A stretch of 11,583 nucleotides of DNA, taken from NCBI GenBank assembly GCA_035698665.1, contig DASSBN010000071.1, forward strand, positions 1 to 11,583, read 5' to 3'. The notes below the pieces were generated by a model. The model did not search any database and was not told the DNA's origin. It saw nothing but the letters and a program-made list of their open reading frames with translations. Positions 1-6,857 of this stretch are shown here, one piece after another. The translations under genes were made by a program, and so were the position numbers. Positions within the stretch are counted from its first letter, which is position 1. Each line of letters begins with the position of its first letter. This DNA comes from DATEOR01 sp035698665 (GTDB taxonomy: Bacteria > Actinomycetota > Thermoleophilia > Gaiellales > Gaiellaceae).

Positions 1-449
1 AGCTCAACAGGGGAAACGCACAGGAGGCTCTCGATCTCCTCGCGGAGGGTTGGCCCCTCCTGGAAGCGAGCGCCAACGGCCTCGAGCGGGCGCAGTACCG
101 CCTCGAGGAAGCGCGAGCGCTCGCCCGGCTCGGCCGAAGCGAAGAGGCGGCTGCGCTCGCGATGCAGATCTCCGGGCTGATCGCGGACGCGCATCCCGAG
201 GACGCTGCGCGGAGCCACTCCGTCCTCGCGGGAGTCTTCGACGACCTCGGCGACCGCGGCCGGGCGCGGGAGCTCTACGAGCTCGCCGCCGAACTCCTCG
301 AGCCGCGCAACCCGAACCGTTTCCTCGTCGACGTTTACTCGCATCTCGCCGACATCGCCGAGTCGGAAGGGCGCAAGGAAGAGGCTTACGCGCTGATGAA
401 GAAGGCCGTGGGCATGCAGAAGGCAGTGGCAGAGCCAGCGCCGTCCTAG
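1..449 (+). CDS. TPR-repeat protein, C-terminal fragment (probable HTH-TPR regulator)
   Basis: The reading frame is open from base 3 to the TAG at 447-449, giving 148 residues; the 5' end lies outside the window. The sequence is made of helical pairs about 40 residues apart with TPR-like spacing. Examples are the stretches containing ARALARLGRSEEAAALA, HSVLAGVFDDLGDRGRARELY and YSHLADIAESEGRKEEAYALM. TPR arrays bind proteins or peptides. The pattern and wording resemble the last three repeats of the HTH-TPR regulator at 10066-11409, so the missing N-terminus may carry a Cro/C1 HTH, but this cannot be seen. It ends in a short AVAEPAPS tail. The only internal ATG (162) would cut a repeat, so the real start is upstream. 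I am confident that it is a TPR protein and unsure of its full identity. Confidence 0.75.
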   Translation, partial: LNRGNAQEALDLLAEGWPLLEASANGLERAQYRLEEARALARLGRSEEAAALAMQISGLIADAHPEDAARSHSVLAGVFDDLGDRGRARELYELAAELLEPRNPNRFLVDVYSHLADIAESEGRKEEAYALMKKAVGMQKAVAEPAPS

Positions 450-525
450 GCCTGCAGACGCCGAACTAGGGTATATTTCGACCAGCCGCGCGCAACATTC
501 ACGCGCCGGCATCCTCGTTTCATCT

Positions 526-546
526 TGCAGCGCCTCTTGCGCTGCA
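526..546 (+). promoter_or_regulatory. Perfect inverted repeat just upstream of the helicase start
   Basis: TGCAGCGC (526-533) and GCGCTGCA (539-546) are exact reverse complements separated by CTCTT, and the repeat ends 4 nt before the ATG at 551. In RNA it would fold into an 8-bp GC-rich hairpin over the place where a ribosome binding site belongs, and no Shine-Dalgarno sequence is visible there. It could be a translation-limiting hairpin or a protein operator. No T-tract follows, so it does not look like an intrinsic terminator for the upstream TPR gene. The only promoter hint in the 101-nt gap is TATATT at 472-477, without a clear -35. Confidence 0.5.
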
Positions 547-550
547 CCCT

Positions 551-3034
551 ATGCACGAAGCGATAGACCAACGGACCCTTCCTGGGGTGGAAGCGGACGG
601 CTTGGCCGCCGCAGCCCGACGCGCGGAAGCGTGGGCGGGCGAGCCCTTCCTCAGGCCCGACGAAGACCCTGCCGAGGCCCTCGCGGAGGGCCGCGCGCGC
701 CGTCGTGCGCTCGACGACGCGCTCGACGAGATGGAGGCGGGCAGGCGCACACCGTCCCCTTCCTGGAAGATCCGCTACGCGCTCATGCTCGGCCTCGAGC
801 GCGAGCTCACGGACCATCCGCCCCGCCTCGCCTCGGGCACCGAGCTCCGCCGGCACCAGATCGACGCGCTCGCCGGGATGCTGACCGAGCTGATCGCGCG
901 CCACGAGGAAGAGGCCGAGAACGGCAACGGGAACGGCCACGCCAACGGCAAGGGCCTCGAGGAGCACTACGACGAGGAGGACGAGGAAGCCGAGGCGCTC
1001 GACGATGAGGACGGCGAGGACGAGGAGCAGGAGGATCCAGGCGCGGTGCGCCGCTTCCGGTTCCGCCATCCGACGGCGTCCGGAAAGACGATCGCCGCCG
1101 CCGGGTTCGTCGAGGGTGCGCGCACGATGGGTGTCCTCATCCTCACGCACCGCCGGCTCCTGGTTCAGCAGTTCACCCGCGACCTGACCACGGAGGGCTA
1201 CGGAGACCGGCTGCGGCCCGCGATCGAGGACGGCCAGGAGCCGCTCCACGGCAATCCGATCACGATCCAGACCTACGCGTGGTTCGCCCGCCACGTCGAT
1301 TCGATCTCGAAGAGCGCGTACCAGCTCGTCATCTGCGACGAGGCGCACACCGCCCTCGGCGAGAAGACGAGCACCGCGATCCGCCGCTTCGCCGACCCGA
1401 TCTACATCGGCATGACCGCGACCGAGCAGCTGATCGCGAAGCAGGTCTCGGACGTCTTCCCGGCCTCGGTCGACGACCTTCCGCTTGCGGACGCCGCGCG
1501 CCGCGGCCTCATCGCACCGCTCCGCTGCCTCCGGGTTCCGCCGGCCGCCGCGGTCGCCTCGGTGCCGATCGTGGGCGGCGACTACGACCAGGAGATCCTG
1601 GCTCGAGTCCTCGACCACGCGGTCATCAACCAGGCGGCGGCAAGCCTGTATCGCGACCGCTTCGGCGAGACCCCGGGCATCGTGTACGCCGCCGGGGTCG
1701 AGCACGCCTACAACCTCGCCCGCGAGTTTCGGGCCGCCGGCCTGAAGGCCGAGGCGGTGAGCGGCAAGACACCGCCGCTCAAGCTCGCCGAGACGCTTGC
1801 CGCCTACGAGCGCGGCGAGATCAACATCCTCATCAACGCGATGCTGCTGGCGGAGGGCTGGAACTCTCCCCGCGCCACCGTCTGCATGCACCTCGCGCCG
1901 ACCGCGAGCCGCCGCGTCTACCAGCAGCGCATCGGCCGCATCATGCGGATGCATCCCCGTAAGGAAGCCGGCGTCGTCGTCGATTTCGTCCCGGACGCGG
2001 CCACCCACAACGAGCGCACGATCACGCTGCACTCGCTCCTCGATGCCGACTTCTACCGGCCGGGCGCTCGCGTCACCCCGGCGCCGCGCCGCCGCGTCCA
2101 GCGCCGAGCCCGCCGCAAGCTCTCGCCCGCGCCGTGGCTCGTCCCGGTCACCCCGGACGTCCGCCGGCGCGTGACCGTCATCACGCGGGAGTGGGAGCGC
2201 GTCGACCCGAGCCGTCTCGCCGACGACGAGCAGCTCCTGTGGGCGCGGATCGCCGGACGCCAGCTGCGCTTCGAGGAGCGCCAGCACTTCGCCGAGAAGC
2301 TCGCCAAGGCCTCCAGGGAATGCCGCGAGGCGTTCCTCATGAGCTGCGCCGCCGAGAACCCCAACCGAAGGCTGCGCCTCTCGGCGCTCGGCGACCGCGT
2401 CGCGGTCAGCGTCGACCGCGCGAGCTTCGACGACCTGGTCACCATGATCACCTCCGCGCCGACGTGGGAGAAGGACCGCGTGCAGGGCGTCCGCATCCTG
2501 CTGCGGGCCATCGGCGAGGCCAAGGTGGATTCGCCGGAGGACATCCTCTCCCGCTGGACGTGGCGTCTGGCCCGCGCGACGCGCAAGCTGCAGGACCGGC
2601 GCGCCGGCTCCGAGCTGCCCGAGGCGAAACGCCTGCTCGGCGCGCTCACGAACTCACGCGGACACAGGCACGAGGAGAACGCTGCCCGCCTCGTGAACGT
2701 TGCGCTCGAGCAGCCGATCCACGTCGCGGTCGCCCTCCTCGCGTCGGCGGAGGCCTACACGCCGACCGCGCAGCAGTTGATCGACCGGATGCGCGAGCGC
2801 CTCGGGACGATTCAGGAGGTCGCCAACGCACTTGCCGACAACCTCCCCGCGCCCAAGCAGCACTCCGGCAAGTCGCGCCGGCGGCGACGCAAGCGCAAGC
2901 AGAAGGCCGAGCAGCAGAAGGCCGAGCAGAAGCAGAAGGAGAAGCCCAAGGACGACGCGGGCGGCAAGCAGAGCGAGAAGAAGGACGAGAAGCGGCCGAG
3001 GAAGAGCAAGCCCGCGGCTGCTGCGGCCGACTAG
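551..3034 (+). CDS. DEAH-type superfamily 2 helicase with acidic insert and basic tail
   Basis: This 827-residue protein is a probable ATP-dependent nucleic-acid helicase or translocase. Visible motifs are LRRHQ (99-103, Q-like motif), Walker A HPTASGKT (173-180), DEAH (263-266), TAT (289-291), a motif V region with INAMLLAEGWNSP (428-440) and motif VI QQRIGRIMR (458-466). It therefore has both RecA lobes of the ResIII-like SF2 group. Residues 1-95 and about 530-770 match no domain I can name. Residues 117-163 form a low-complexity NG/D/E-rich insert between the Q-like motif and Walker A. Residues 773-820 form a K/R/Q/E-rich tail. The start at 551 is the first ATG, lacks a Shine-Dalgarno and follows a hairpin. 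It ends tail to tail with the PAC2 gene. Its substrate (DNA or RNA) is unknown; no nuclease or methylase partner lies beside it, so a restriction role is not supported. Confidence 0.93.
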   Translation: MHEAIDQRTLPGVEADGLAAAARRAEAWAGEPFLRPDEDPAEALAEGRARRRALDDALDEMEAGRRTPSPSWKIRYALMLGLERELTDHPPRLASGTELRRHQIDALAGMLTELIARHEEEAENGNGNGHANGKGLEEHYDEEDEEAEALDDEDGEDEEQEDPGAVRRFRFRHPTASGKTIAAAGFVEGARTMGVLILTHRRLLVQQFTRDLTTEGYGDRLRPAIEDGQEPLHGNPITIQTYAWFARHVDSISKSAYQLVICDEAHTALGEKTSTAIRRFADPIYIGMTATEQLIAKQVSDVFPASVDDLPLADAARRGLIAPLRCLRVPPAAAVASVPIVGGDYDQEILARVLDHAVINQAAASLYRDRFGETPGIVYAAGVEHAYNLAREFRAAGLKAEAVSGKTPPLKLAETLAAYERGEINILINAMLLAEGWNSPRATVCMHLAPTASRRVYQQRIGRIMRMHPRKEAGVVVDFVPDAATHNERTITLHSLLDADFYRPGARVTPAPRRRVQRRARRKLSPAPWLVPVTPDVRRRVTVITREWERVDPSRLADDEQLLWARIAGRQLRFEERQHFAEKLAKASRECREAFLMSCAAENPNRRLRLSALGDRVAVSVDRASFDDLVTMITSAPTWEKDRVQGVRILLRAIGEAKVDSPEDILSRWTWRLARATRKLQDRRAGSELPEAKRLLGALTNSRGHRHEENAARLVNVALEQPIHVAVALLASAEAYTPTAQQLIDRMRERLGTIQEVANALADNLPAPKQHSGKSRRRRRKRKQKAEQQKAEQKQKEKPKDDAGGKQSEKKDEKRPRKSKPAAAAAD

Positions 3035-3879
3035 ACCCCGTCTTCCTCCTCTTCCTCCTCCGCGGCGCGGCGAGCCTCGTGCTCGCGGAGAAAGCGCGTC
3101 AGCTCCGCAGCGAGGGAGTCCCCGGAAGGAACATCGAGCTCGTCGCCGAGCGCGTCGCGCCGCGCCTCGAGCTCCTGGACGTAGGCCTCCGTTTCCTCGT
3201 CCGCCGAGACCGCGTCGCTGACCTGCTGCTCGTAGGCCGCTGACGCGCGCTCGAGGTCACCGAGGTCGAACTCGGTTCCGAGCAGGCCGGCGAGTCGCTC
3301 GCAAAGAGCGAGCGCCGCCCGCGGGCTCGCCGCCAGCGAAGCGTAGTGGGGAACGGCCGCCCACAGGCTCGCCGAAGGCAAGCCGGCGCTCCGGCACGAG
3401 TCGTGGAGGACGCCGACGATCCCGGTGGGCCCTTCGTAGCGGGACGCGGCGAGGCCGAGCTCCTCGACGAGCTCCTGGTCGCTCGCCGAGCCCGTCACGG
3501 GCGCGGGGCGCGTGTGCGGTACATCTGCGAGCAGCGCGCCGAGCGTGACCACGAGCTCGACGCCGAGCTCGCCCGCGAGCTCCACGATCTCGTCGCAGAA
3601 GGTGCGCCAGCGCAGGTTGGGCTCGATGCCGAGCATGAGCACCGCGTCCCGCTCCGTGCCGGGAATGGGTGCATGGTAGAAGACGGTGTCCGGCCAGTCG
3701 ATCCGCCGCGTGATGCCTTCCTCGAGGGCGACATGCGGCCGCGTCGCCTGAAAGTCGTAGAACTCCTCGGGATCGATGTTGGCGAAGCGGCGCGCCTCCC
3801 ACGCCTGAGCGAGGAAGCTCGTCGCGAGCGAGGCGCCCTGAGCGCCGTCGTTCCAGCCCCGGAAAGCACCCACGAGCAC
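3031..3879 (-). CDS. PAC2-family protein
   Basis: This is a PAC2 (proteasome assembly chaperone 2-like) family protein of about 282 residues. The start carries the family signature AFRGWNDGAQGAS, followed by an alpha/beta core (ELVVTLGALLADVPHTRPAPV; WAAVPHYASLAASPRAAL) and a charged, probably coiled-coil C-terminus ending in a run of Glu. Bacterial PAC2 proteins are common in actinobacteria; Rv2125 of M. tuberculosis is a member, and their role is not settled. A link to the actinobacterial proteasome is inferred from the name only. The GTG at 3879 is the first usual start codon, but the frame stays open upstream and encodes RIERRPTLRRAV, which looks like the conserved family N-terminus. The true start is therefore doubtful. 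The gene is the third of a leftward cluster after selD and ctaA. Its stop overlaps the helicase stop in CTAG (3031-3034). Confidence 0.88.
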   Translation of the reverse strand: MLVGAFRGWNDGAQGASLATSFLAQAWEARRFANIDPEEFYDFQATRPHVALEEGITRRIDWPDTVFYHAPIPGTERDAVLMLGIEPNLRWRTFCDEIVELAGELGVELVVTLGALLADVPHTRPAPVTGSASDQELVEELGLAASRYEGPTGIVGVLHDSCRSAGLPSASLWAAVPHYASLAASPRAALALCERLAGLLGTEFDLGDLERASAAYEQQVSDAVSADEETEAYVQELEARRDALGDELDVPSGDSLAAELTRFLREHEARRAAEEEEEEDGV

Positions 3880-3937
3880 TGCGCGGCGAAGGGTCGGGCG
3901 CCGCTCGATGCGGAGATGGCTGCCGATACGGAAGAGT

Positions 3938-4852
3938 CTAGGGCAGCACGGGCCGCGATCTGAGCAGAAGCCTGGCGGCGAGCGCGACGACGCCGACCCA
4001 AACCGCGGTCGCGAACGTGACGTGCACGAGCACGAGGGGCCAGGGCAGGTGCTCTCGCCACTGAATGTCCCCGATCGTCATCTGCAGCAGAAGCAGACCG
4101 AAGACGGCGCCGGCGAAGAGCAGGTCGCCTCGGGCCTCCCGCCGGCTCCAGAAGAGCGATGCGACGATCCCGACGAAGGCGATGGCGAAGATCCCGGTCG
4201 CGCCGACATGGATGTGCAGCGCGTCCGGAAGAAGCCCGTAGCGCTTGATCTTCTCGCCCCCCGAATGCGGGCCGGCGGCGGTGACCAGCGTCCCGGTGAC
4301 GATAAGTGCGAGCGCGCTCGGCACGAGGACGACGGCGAGCCAGTTGGCCGCGAGCGGCGGATGCCTGACGACGCCGCGCACGAAGTCATGGGCGCCCAGG
4401 GCGACGACGACGGCGACTCCGAGTGCGAGCAGCGAGAGCAGGAAGTGCGCCATGACGATCAGCGGGTGCAGCTCGACGAGGACAGTGATCCCGCCGAGGA
4501 CCCCCTGGAGGAGCACGGTGACGGGAAGCGCCCACGCGGCCCAGAGGAGCCAGCGCGGGAGTCGCTCGACACGCGTCGCCCCGATCGCAGCCGCGAGCGT
4601 GACGAGCCCGACAGCGAATCCGACACCTCGGTTTCCGTACTCGACGAGCGCGTGGAAGTTCTTCTCGGGGAGAAACGAGGAGCCGCAGCGCGGCCAGTTG
4701 TCGCACCCGAGCCCTGAGTCTGTGAGCCGCACCGTCGCGCCCGAGACGACGATGAGGAAGAGCGCTGCCAGGGCTGCGTAGGAGAGCAGCGCAAAGGTCT
4801 CTGCCGAGATGGCGAAGCGGGCGCGTGACACCTGCGTCGTGTCGGCTTCCAT
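3938..4852 (-). CDS. ctaA: Heme A synthase (CtaA/COX15 family)
   Basis: This 304-residue membrane protein should oxidise the C8 methyl group of heme O to make heme A for aa3-type cytochrome oxidase. It has about eight hydrophobic segments, as the family does (roughly 22-42, 75-92, 101-124, 131-153, 168-190, 211-235, 243-260 and 273-298). Candidate heme-ligand histidines are H129 (ELHP), H136 (MAHF), H213/H215 (ALHIHVG) and H277 (LVHV). An extracytoplasmic cysteine pair, C50 and C56, sits in GLGCDNWPRCG. The catalytic Glu region reads VEYGNRGVG, with Asn where Bacillus CtaA has His (EYTHR); I believe this is usual for actinobacterial members. The ATG shares one base with the selD stop (TGATG), so translation is probably coupled. 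No oxidase or ctaB gene is present in the window. Confidence 0.95.
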   Translation of the reverse strand: MEADTTQVSRARFAISAETFALLSYAALAALFLIVVSGATVRLTDSGLGCDNWPRCGSSFLPEKNFHALVEYGNRGVGFAVGLVTLAAAIGATRVERLPRWLLWAAWALPVTVLLQGVLGGITVLVELHPLIVMAHFLLSLLALGVAVVVALGAHDFVRGVVRHPPLAANWLAVVLVPSALALIVTGTLVTAAGPHSGGEKIKRYGLLPDALHIHVGATGIFAIAFVGIVASLFWSRREARGDLLFAGAVFGLLLLQMTIGDIQWREHLPWPLVLVHVTFATAVWVGVVALAARLLLRSRPVLP

Positions 4853-5880
4853 CAGGCGAGCGCCAGGCCGGTTCCCTCGACCACGCTCCCGATACGGGCG
4901 GCCGAGATCCCCGCCTCTGCGAACGACGCCTCGAGGACGGCGCTTTTCTCGGCAGGAAGCGAGACGAGAAGGCCACCCGCGGTCTGCGGGTCGAAGCCGA
5001 GGATGCAGAGCTCCTCGGGAAGACCGTCCAGCTCGGCCGCGTCGGCGACGAACTCCCGGTTCCGCTCGTCTCCACCGGTCCGCAACCCTCGCCGGGCGAC
5101 GGTCAGAGCGCCGGGCAAGGCGGGGAAGTTGGCCGGCTCGAGCAGGATGCGCACGCCGCTCCGCTCCGCGACCTCGTGCGCGTGGCCGAAGAGCCCGAAG
5201 CCGGTCACGTCCGTGACCGCCGACGGCTCGAACGGGCGAAGCGTCTCCGCGGCGCCCGCGTTCAGCTCCGTCATCATCACCGCGGCAGCCTGGAGATCCT
5301 CCTCTCCGAGCACCTTCTTGCGAACACCGGTGAGGACGAGCCCGGTGCCGAGCGGTTTCGTCAGGTAGAGCACGTCGCCCGGCCGCGCACCGTTCTTCCG
5401 CCAGATGGCGTCCGGGTGCGCGGTGCCGACGACCGCGAGGCCGTACTTGGGTTCGTCGTCGCGAATCGTGTGCCCGCCGGCGAGGAGCGCGCCCGCCTCC
5501 TCGACCTTCGCAGCCGCCGCGTCGAAGACGGCGCGAACGGACTCGAGCGGCAGCTCCTCCGGAAAGGCAGCCACCGAGAGCGCGAGCAACGGCTTGCCGC
5601 CCATCGCGAAGACGTCGTTGAGCGCGTTGACCGCAGCCACGGCGCCGAAGAGGGCCGGGTCGTCGACCATGGGCGGGAAGAAATCGGTCGTGAAGATGAG
5701 CGCGCGCTCGTCGTCGAGCCGGTAGACGGCCGCGTCGTCCGCGGGCGAGAGCCCGACGAGGAGATTCTCGGAATCCGCCGGGGCGAAGCCCGCGAGGAGC
5801 TCCTCGAGCCGTCCCGCCGCGTACTTGGCCGCGCAGCCCCCACCGGCTTCGAGACCCGCGAGTCGCGCAGTAGTCTCCAC
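4852..5880 (-). CDS. selD: Selenide, water dikinase (selenophosphate synthase)
   Basis: This 342-residue protein makes selenophosphate from selenide and ATP, the selenium donor for selenocysteine and 2-selenouridine. The N-terminal loop GGGCAAKY carries Cys16 and Lys19 in the C-x-x-K spacing of E. coli Cys17/Lys20, so it is the Cys form rather than the Sec form. Other family motifs are DDAAVYRLD, TTDFFPPMVDDP, NALNDVFAMGGKP, LAGGHTI, LTKPLGTG, TDVTGFGLFGHAHE and CDPQTSGG-like FDPQTAGGLL. Start is the GTG at 5880, which places the active Cys at the family-typical distance. There is no Shine-Dalgarno, but a good -35/-10 pair lies exactly where a leaderless transcript needs it. The gene is first in the leftward cluster with ctaA and PAC2. 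No selA, selB, tRNA-Sec or selU is seen here. Confidence 0.96.
   Translation of the reverse strand: METTARLAGLEAGGGCAAKYAAGRLEELLAGFAPADSENLLVGLSPADDAAVYRLDDERALIFTTDFFPPMVDDPALFGAVAAVNALNDVFAMGGKPLLALSVAAFPEELPLESVRAVFDAAAAKVEEAGALLAGGHTIRDDEPKYGLAVVGTAHPDAIWRKNGARPGDVLYLTKPLGTGLVLTGVRKKVLGEEDLQAAAVMMTELNAGAAETLRPFEPSAVTDVTGFGLFGHAHEVAERSGVRILLEPANFPALPGALTVARRGLRTGGDERNREFVADAAELDGLPEELCILGFDPQTAGGLLVSLPAEKSAVLEASFAEAGISAARIGSVVEGTGLALA
5848..5876 (+). promoter_or_regulatory. Candidate leaderless promoter of the DDAH-like gene
   Basis: TTCGAG (5848-5853), a 17-nt spacer and TAGTCT (5871-5876, matching TANNNT) are followed 7 nt later by the ATG at 5884. Transcription would then start at the ATG itself, in keeping with the absence of a Shine-Dalgarno. 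It lies wholly inside the first codons of selD. The -35 is a weak match. Confidence 0.35.
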
Positions 5881-5883
5881 GCG

Positions 5884-6753
5884 ATGGAGGTTACCCCCCG
5901 CACGTTTGGGTGTCAGAGCATGACCGGCCGGCTCGAGCGGGTGCTCGTCAAGCCGCCGACGCAGGGCGCCTGGGCGGCGTGGCGCGCCTACGGCTGGCGT
6001 TCAGAGCCCGATCCTGCGGGCCTCGAGGCCGAGCACGAGGCGTTTCGCGCGCTCCTCGCCGAAGCCGGCGCCGAGGTCGTCCTCGGCGAGACGGGCGGAA
6101 GCTCGAATCCGGACGCGATCTATGCGTACGACCCCGCGCTGGTGGCCGACTCGGGAGCCGTCCTCCTCATGCCGGGGAAGGAGGGCCGGAGACGCGAGCC
6201 CGAAGAGATGGGCGTGGACTTCATGGAAGCCGGCGTACCGCTCGCCGGCCAGGTGCGCTTCCCGGCCACCGTCGAAGGCGGCGACACGGTCTGGCTCGAC
6301 GACCGCACGCTCCTCGTCGGGCGCGGCTACCGCACCAACGACGCCGGCATCGAAGGCCTCCGCGAGCTGCTCCCCGACGTCGAGGTCATCGGCTTCGACC
6401 TCCCGCACTACCACGGAGCAGGAGAGGTGCTGCACCTCATGTCCTTCCTCTCGCCGCTCGACGTCGACCTCGCGGTCGTCTACCTGCCCCTCATGCCCGT
6501 GCGGCTGGTCGAGCTCCTCCGCGACCGGGGCATCGGGTTCGTCGAGGTGCCGGACGAGGAGTTCGAGTCGATGGGCCCAAACGTCCTCGCACTTGCGCCA
6601 CGAGTCGCGCTCGCCCTCGAGGGGAACGACGAGACGCGCGATCGCATGGAGGCGGCCGGTGTGGACGTGCGGACCTACAAGGGCGACGAGATCTCCCGCA
6701 AGGGCGACGGCGGCCCCACCTGCCTCACGCGCCCCCTCCTGCGGTCGTCCTAA
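5884..6753 (+). CDS. Arginine deiminase/DDAH-like amidinohydrolase
   Basis: This 289-residue enzyme belongs to the guanidine-modifying (amidinotransferase) superfamily. Likely activity is hydrolysis of N-dimethylarginine or arginine to citrulline through a covalent thiouronium. The catalytic set is visible: Glu131 in VEGGD, His184 in VLHLM and Cys280 in GGPTCLTRPL. DAIYAYDPALV (77-87) fits the substrate-binding Asp region. I chose ATG 5884 over ATG 5920 because the residues between them (FGCQSM) look like part of the family's N-terminal strand, and because a -10 box fits 5884. Starts further upstream in the same frame would run antisense through selD. The size fits DDAH (about 250-290) and is too short for classical ArcA (about 410). 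It is convergent with the proline racemase, with only the RAYT unit between them. The exact substrate cannot be fixed from sequence. Confidence 0.88.
   Translation: MEVTPRTFGCQSMTGRLERVLVKPPTQGAWAAWRAYGWRSEPDPAGLEAEHEAFRALLAEAGAEVVLGETGGSSNPDAIYAYDPALVADSGAVLLMPGKEGRRREPEEMGVDFMEAGVPLAGQVRFPATVEGGDTVWLDDRTLLVGRGYRTNDAGIEGLRELLPDVEVIGFDLPHYHGAGEVLHLMSFLSPLDVDLAVVYLPLMPVRLVELLRDRGIGFVEVPDEEFESMGPNVLALAPRVALALEGNDETRDRMEAAGVDVRTYKGDEISRKGDGGPTCLTRPLLRSS
5888..5916 (-). promoter_or_regulatory. Candidate leaderless promoter of selD
   Basis: Read on the minus strand, CTGACA (5916-5911, five of six bases of TTGACA) is followed by a 17-nt spacer and TAACCT (5893-5888, matching TANNNT). Seven nt later comes the GTG start of selD at 5880. 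Spacing is ideal for a sigma-70-type promoter making a leaderless mRNA. It lies within the first 11 codons of the divergent DDAH-like gene. Confidence 0.5.
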
Positions 6754-6755
6754 AC

Positions 6756-6783
6756 AGACACCGGGGTCTGACCCCGATGTGGA
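6756..6783 (+). repeat. Left REP-like palindromic repeat
   Basis: The core CGGGGTC-T-GACCCCG (6762-6776) is a perfect 7-bp inverted repeat around one T at 6769. It extends outward through one C/A mismatch to matching ACA and TGT. The 28-bp block matches the right copy at 26 positions. Lying straight after a stop codon, it could also act as a transcription terminator hairpin, though no T-tract follows. Confidence 0.85.
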
Positions 6784-6857
6784 AAACGTGCCACCGCGTC
6801 GTGCCGAAAGACGCCACCGCGGGATGCGGCGGGAGCGAGGGGCCTAGCCTCAAGTGG

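Noticed and set aside
446..2287. 613-residue open frame on the minus strand
   Set aside because: It is antisense to the helicase, whose motifs are clear. The frame is open because of high GC codon bias, and its translation is Arg/Asp/Val-rich with no family resemblance.
4825..5883. Upstream part of the long plus frame leading into the DDAH-like gene
   Set aside because: It runs antisense through selD. Family sequence begins only at the ATG at 5884.
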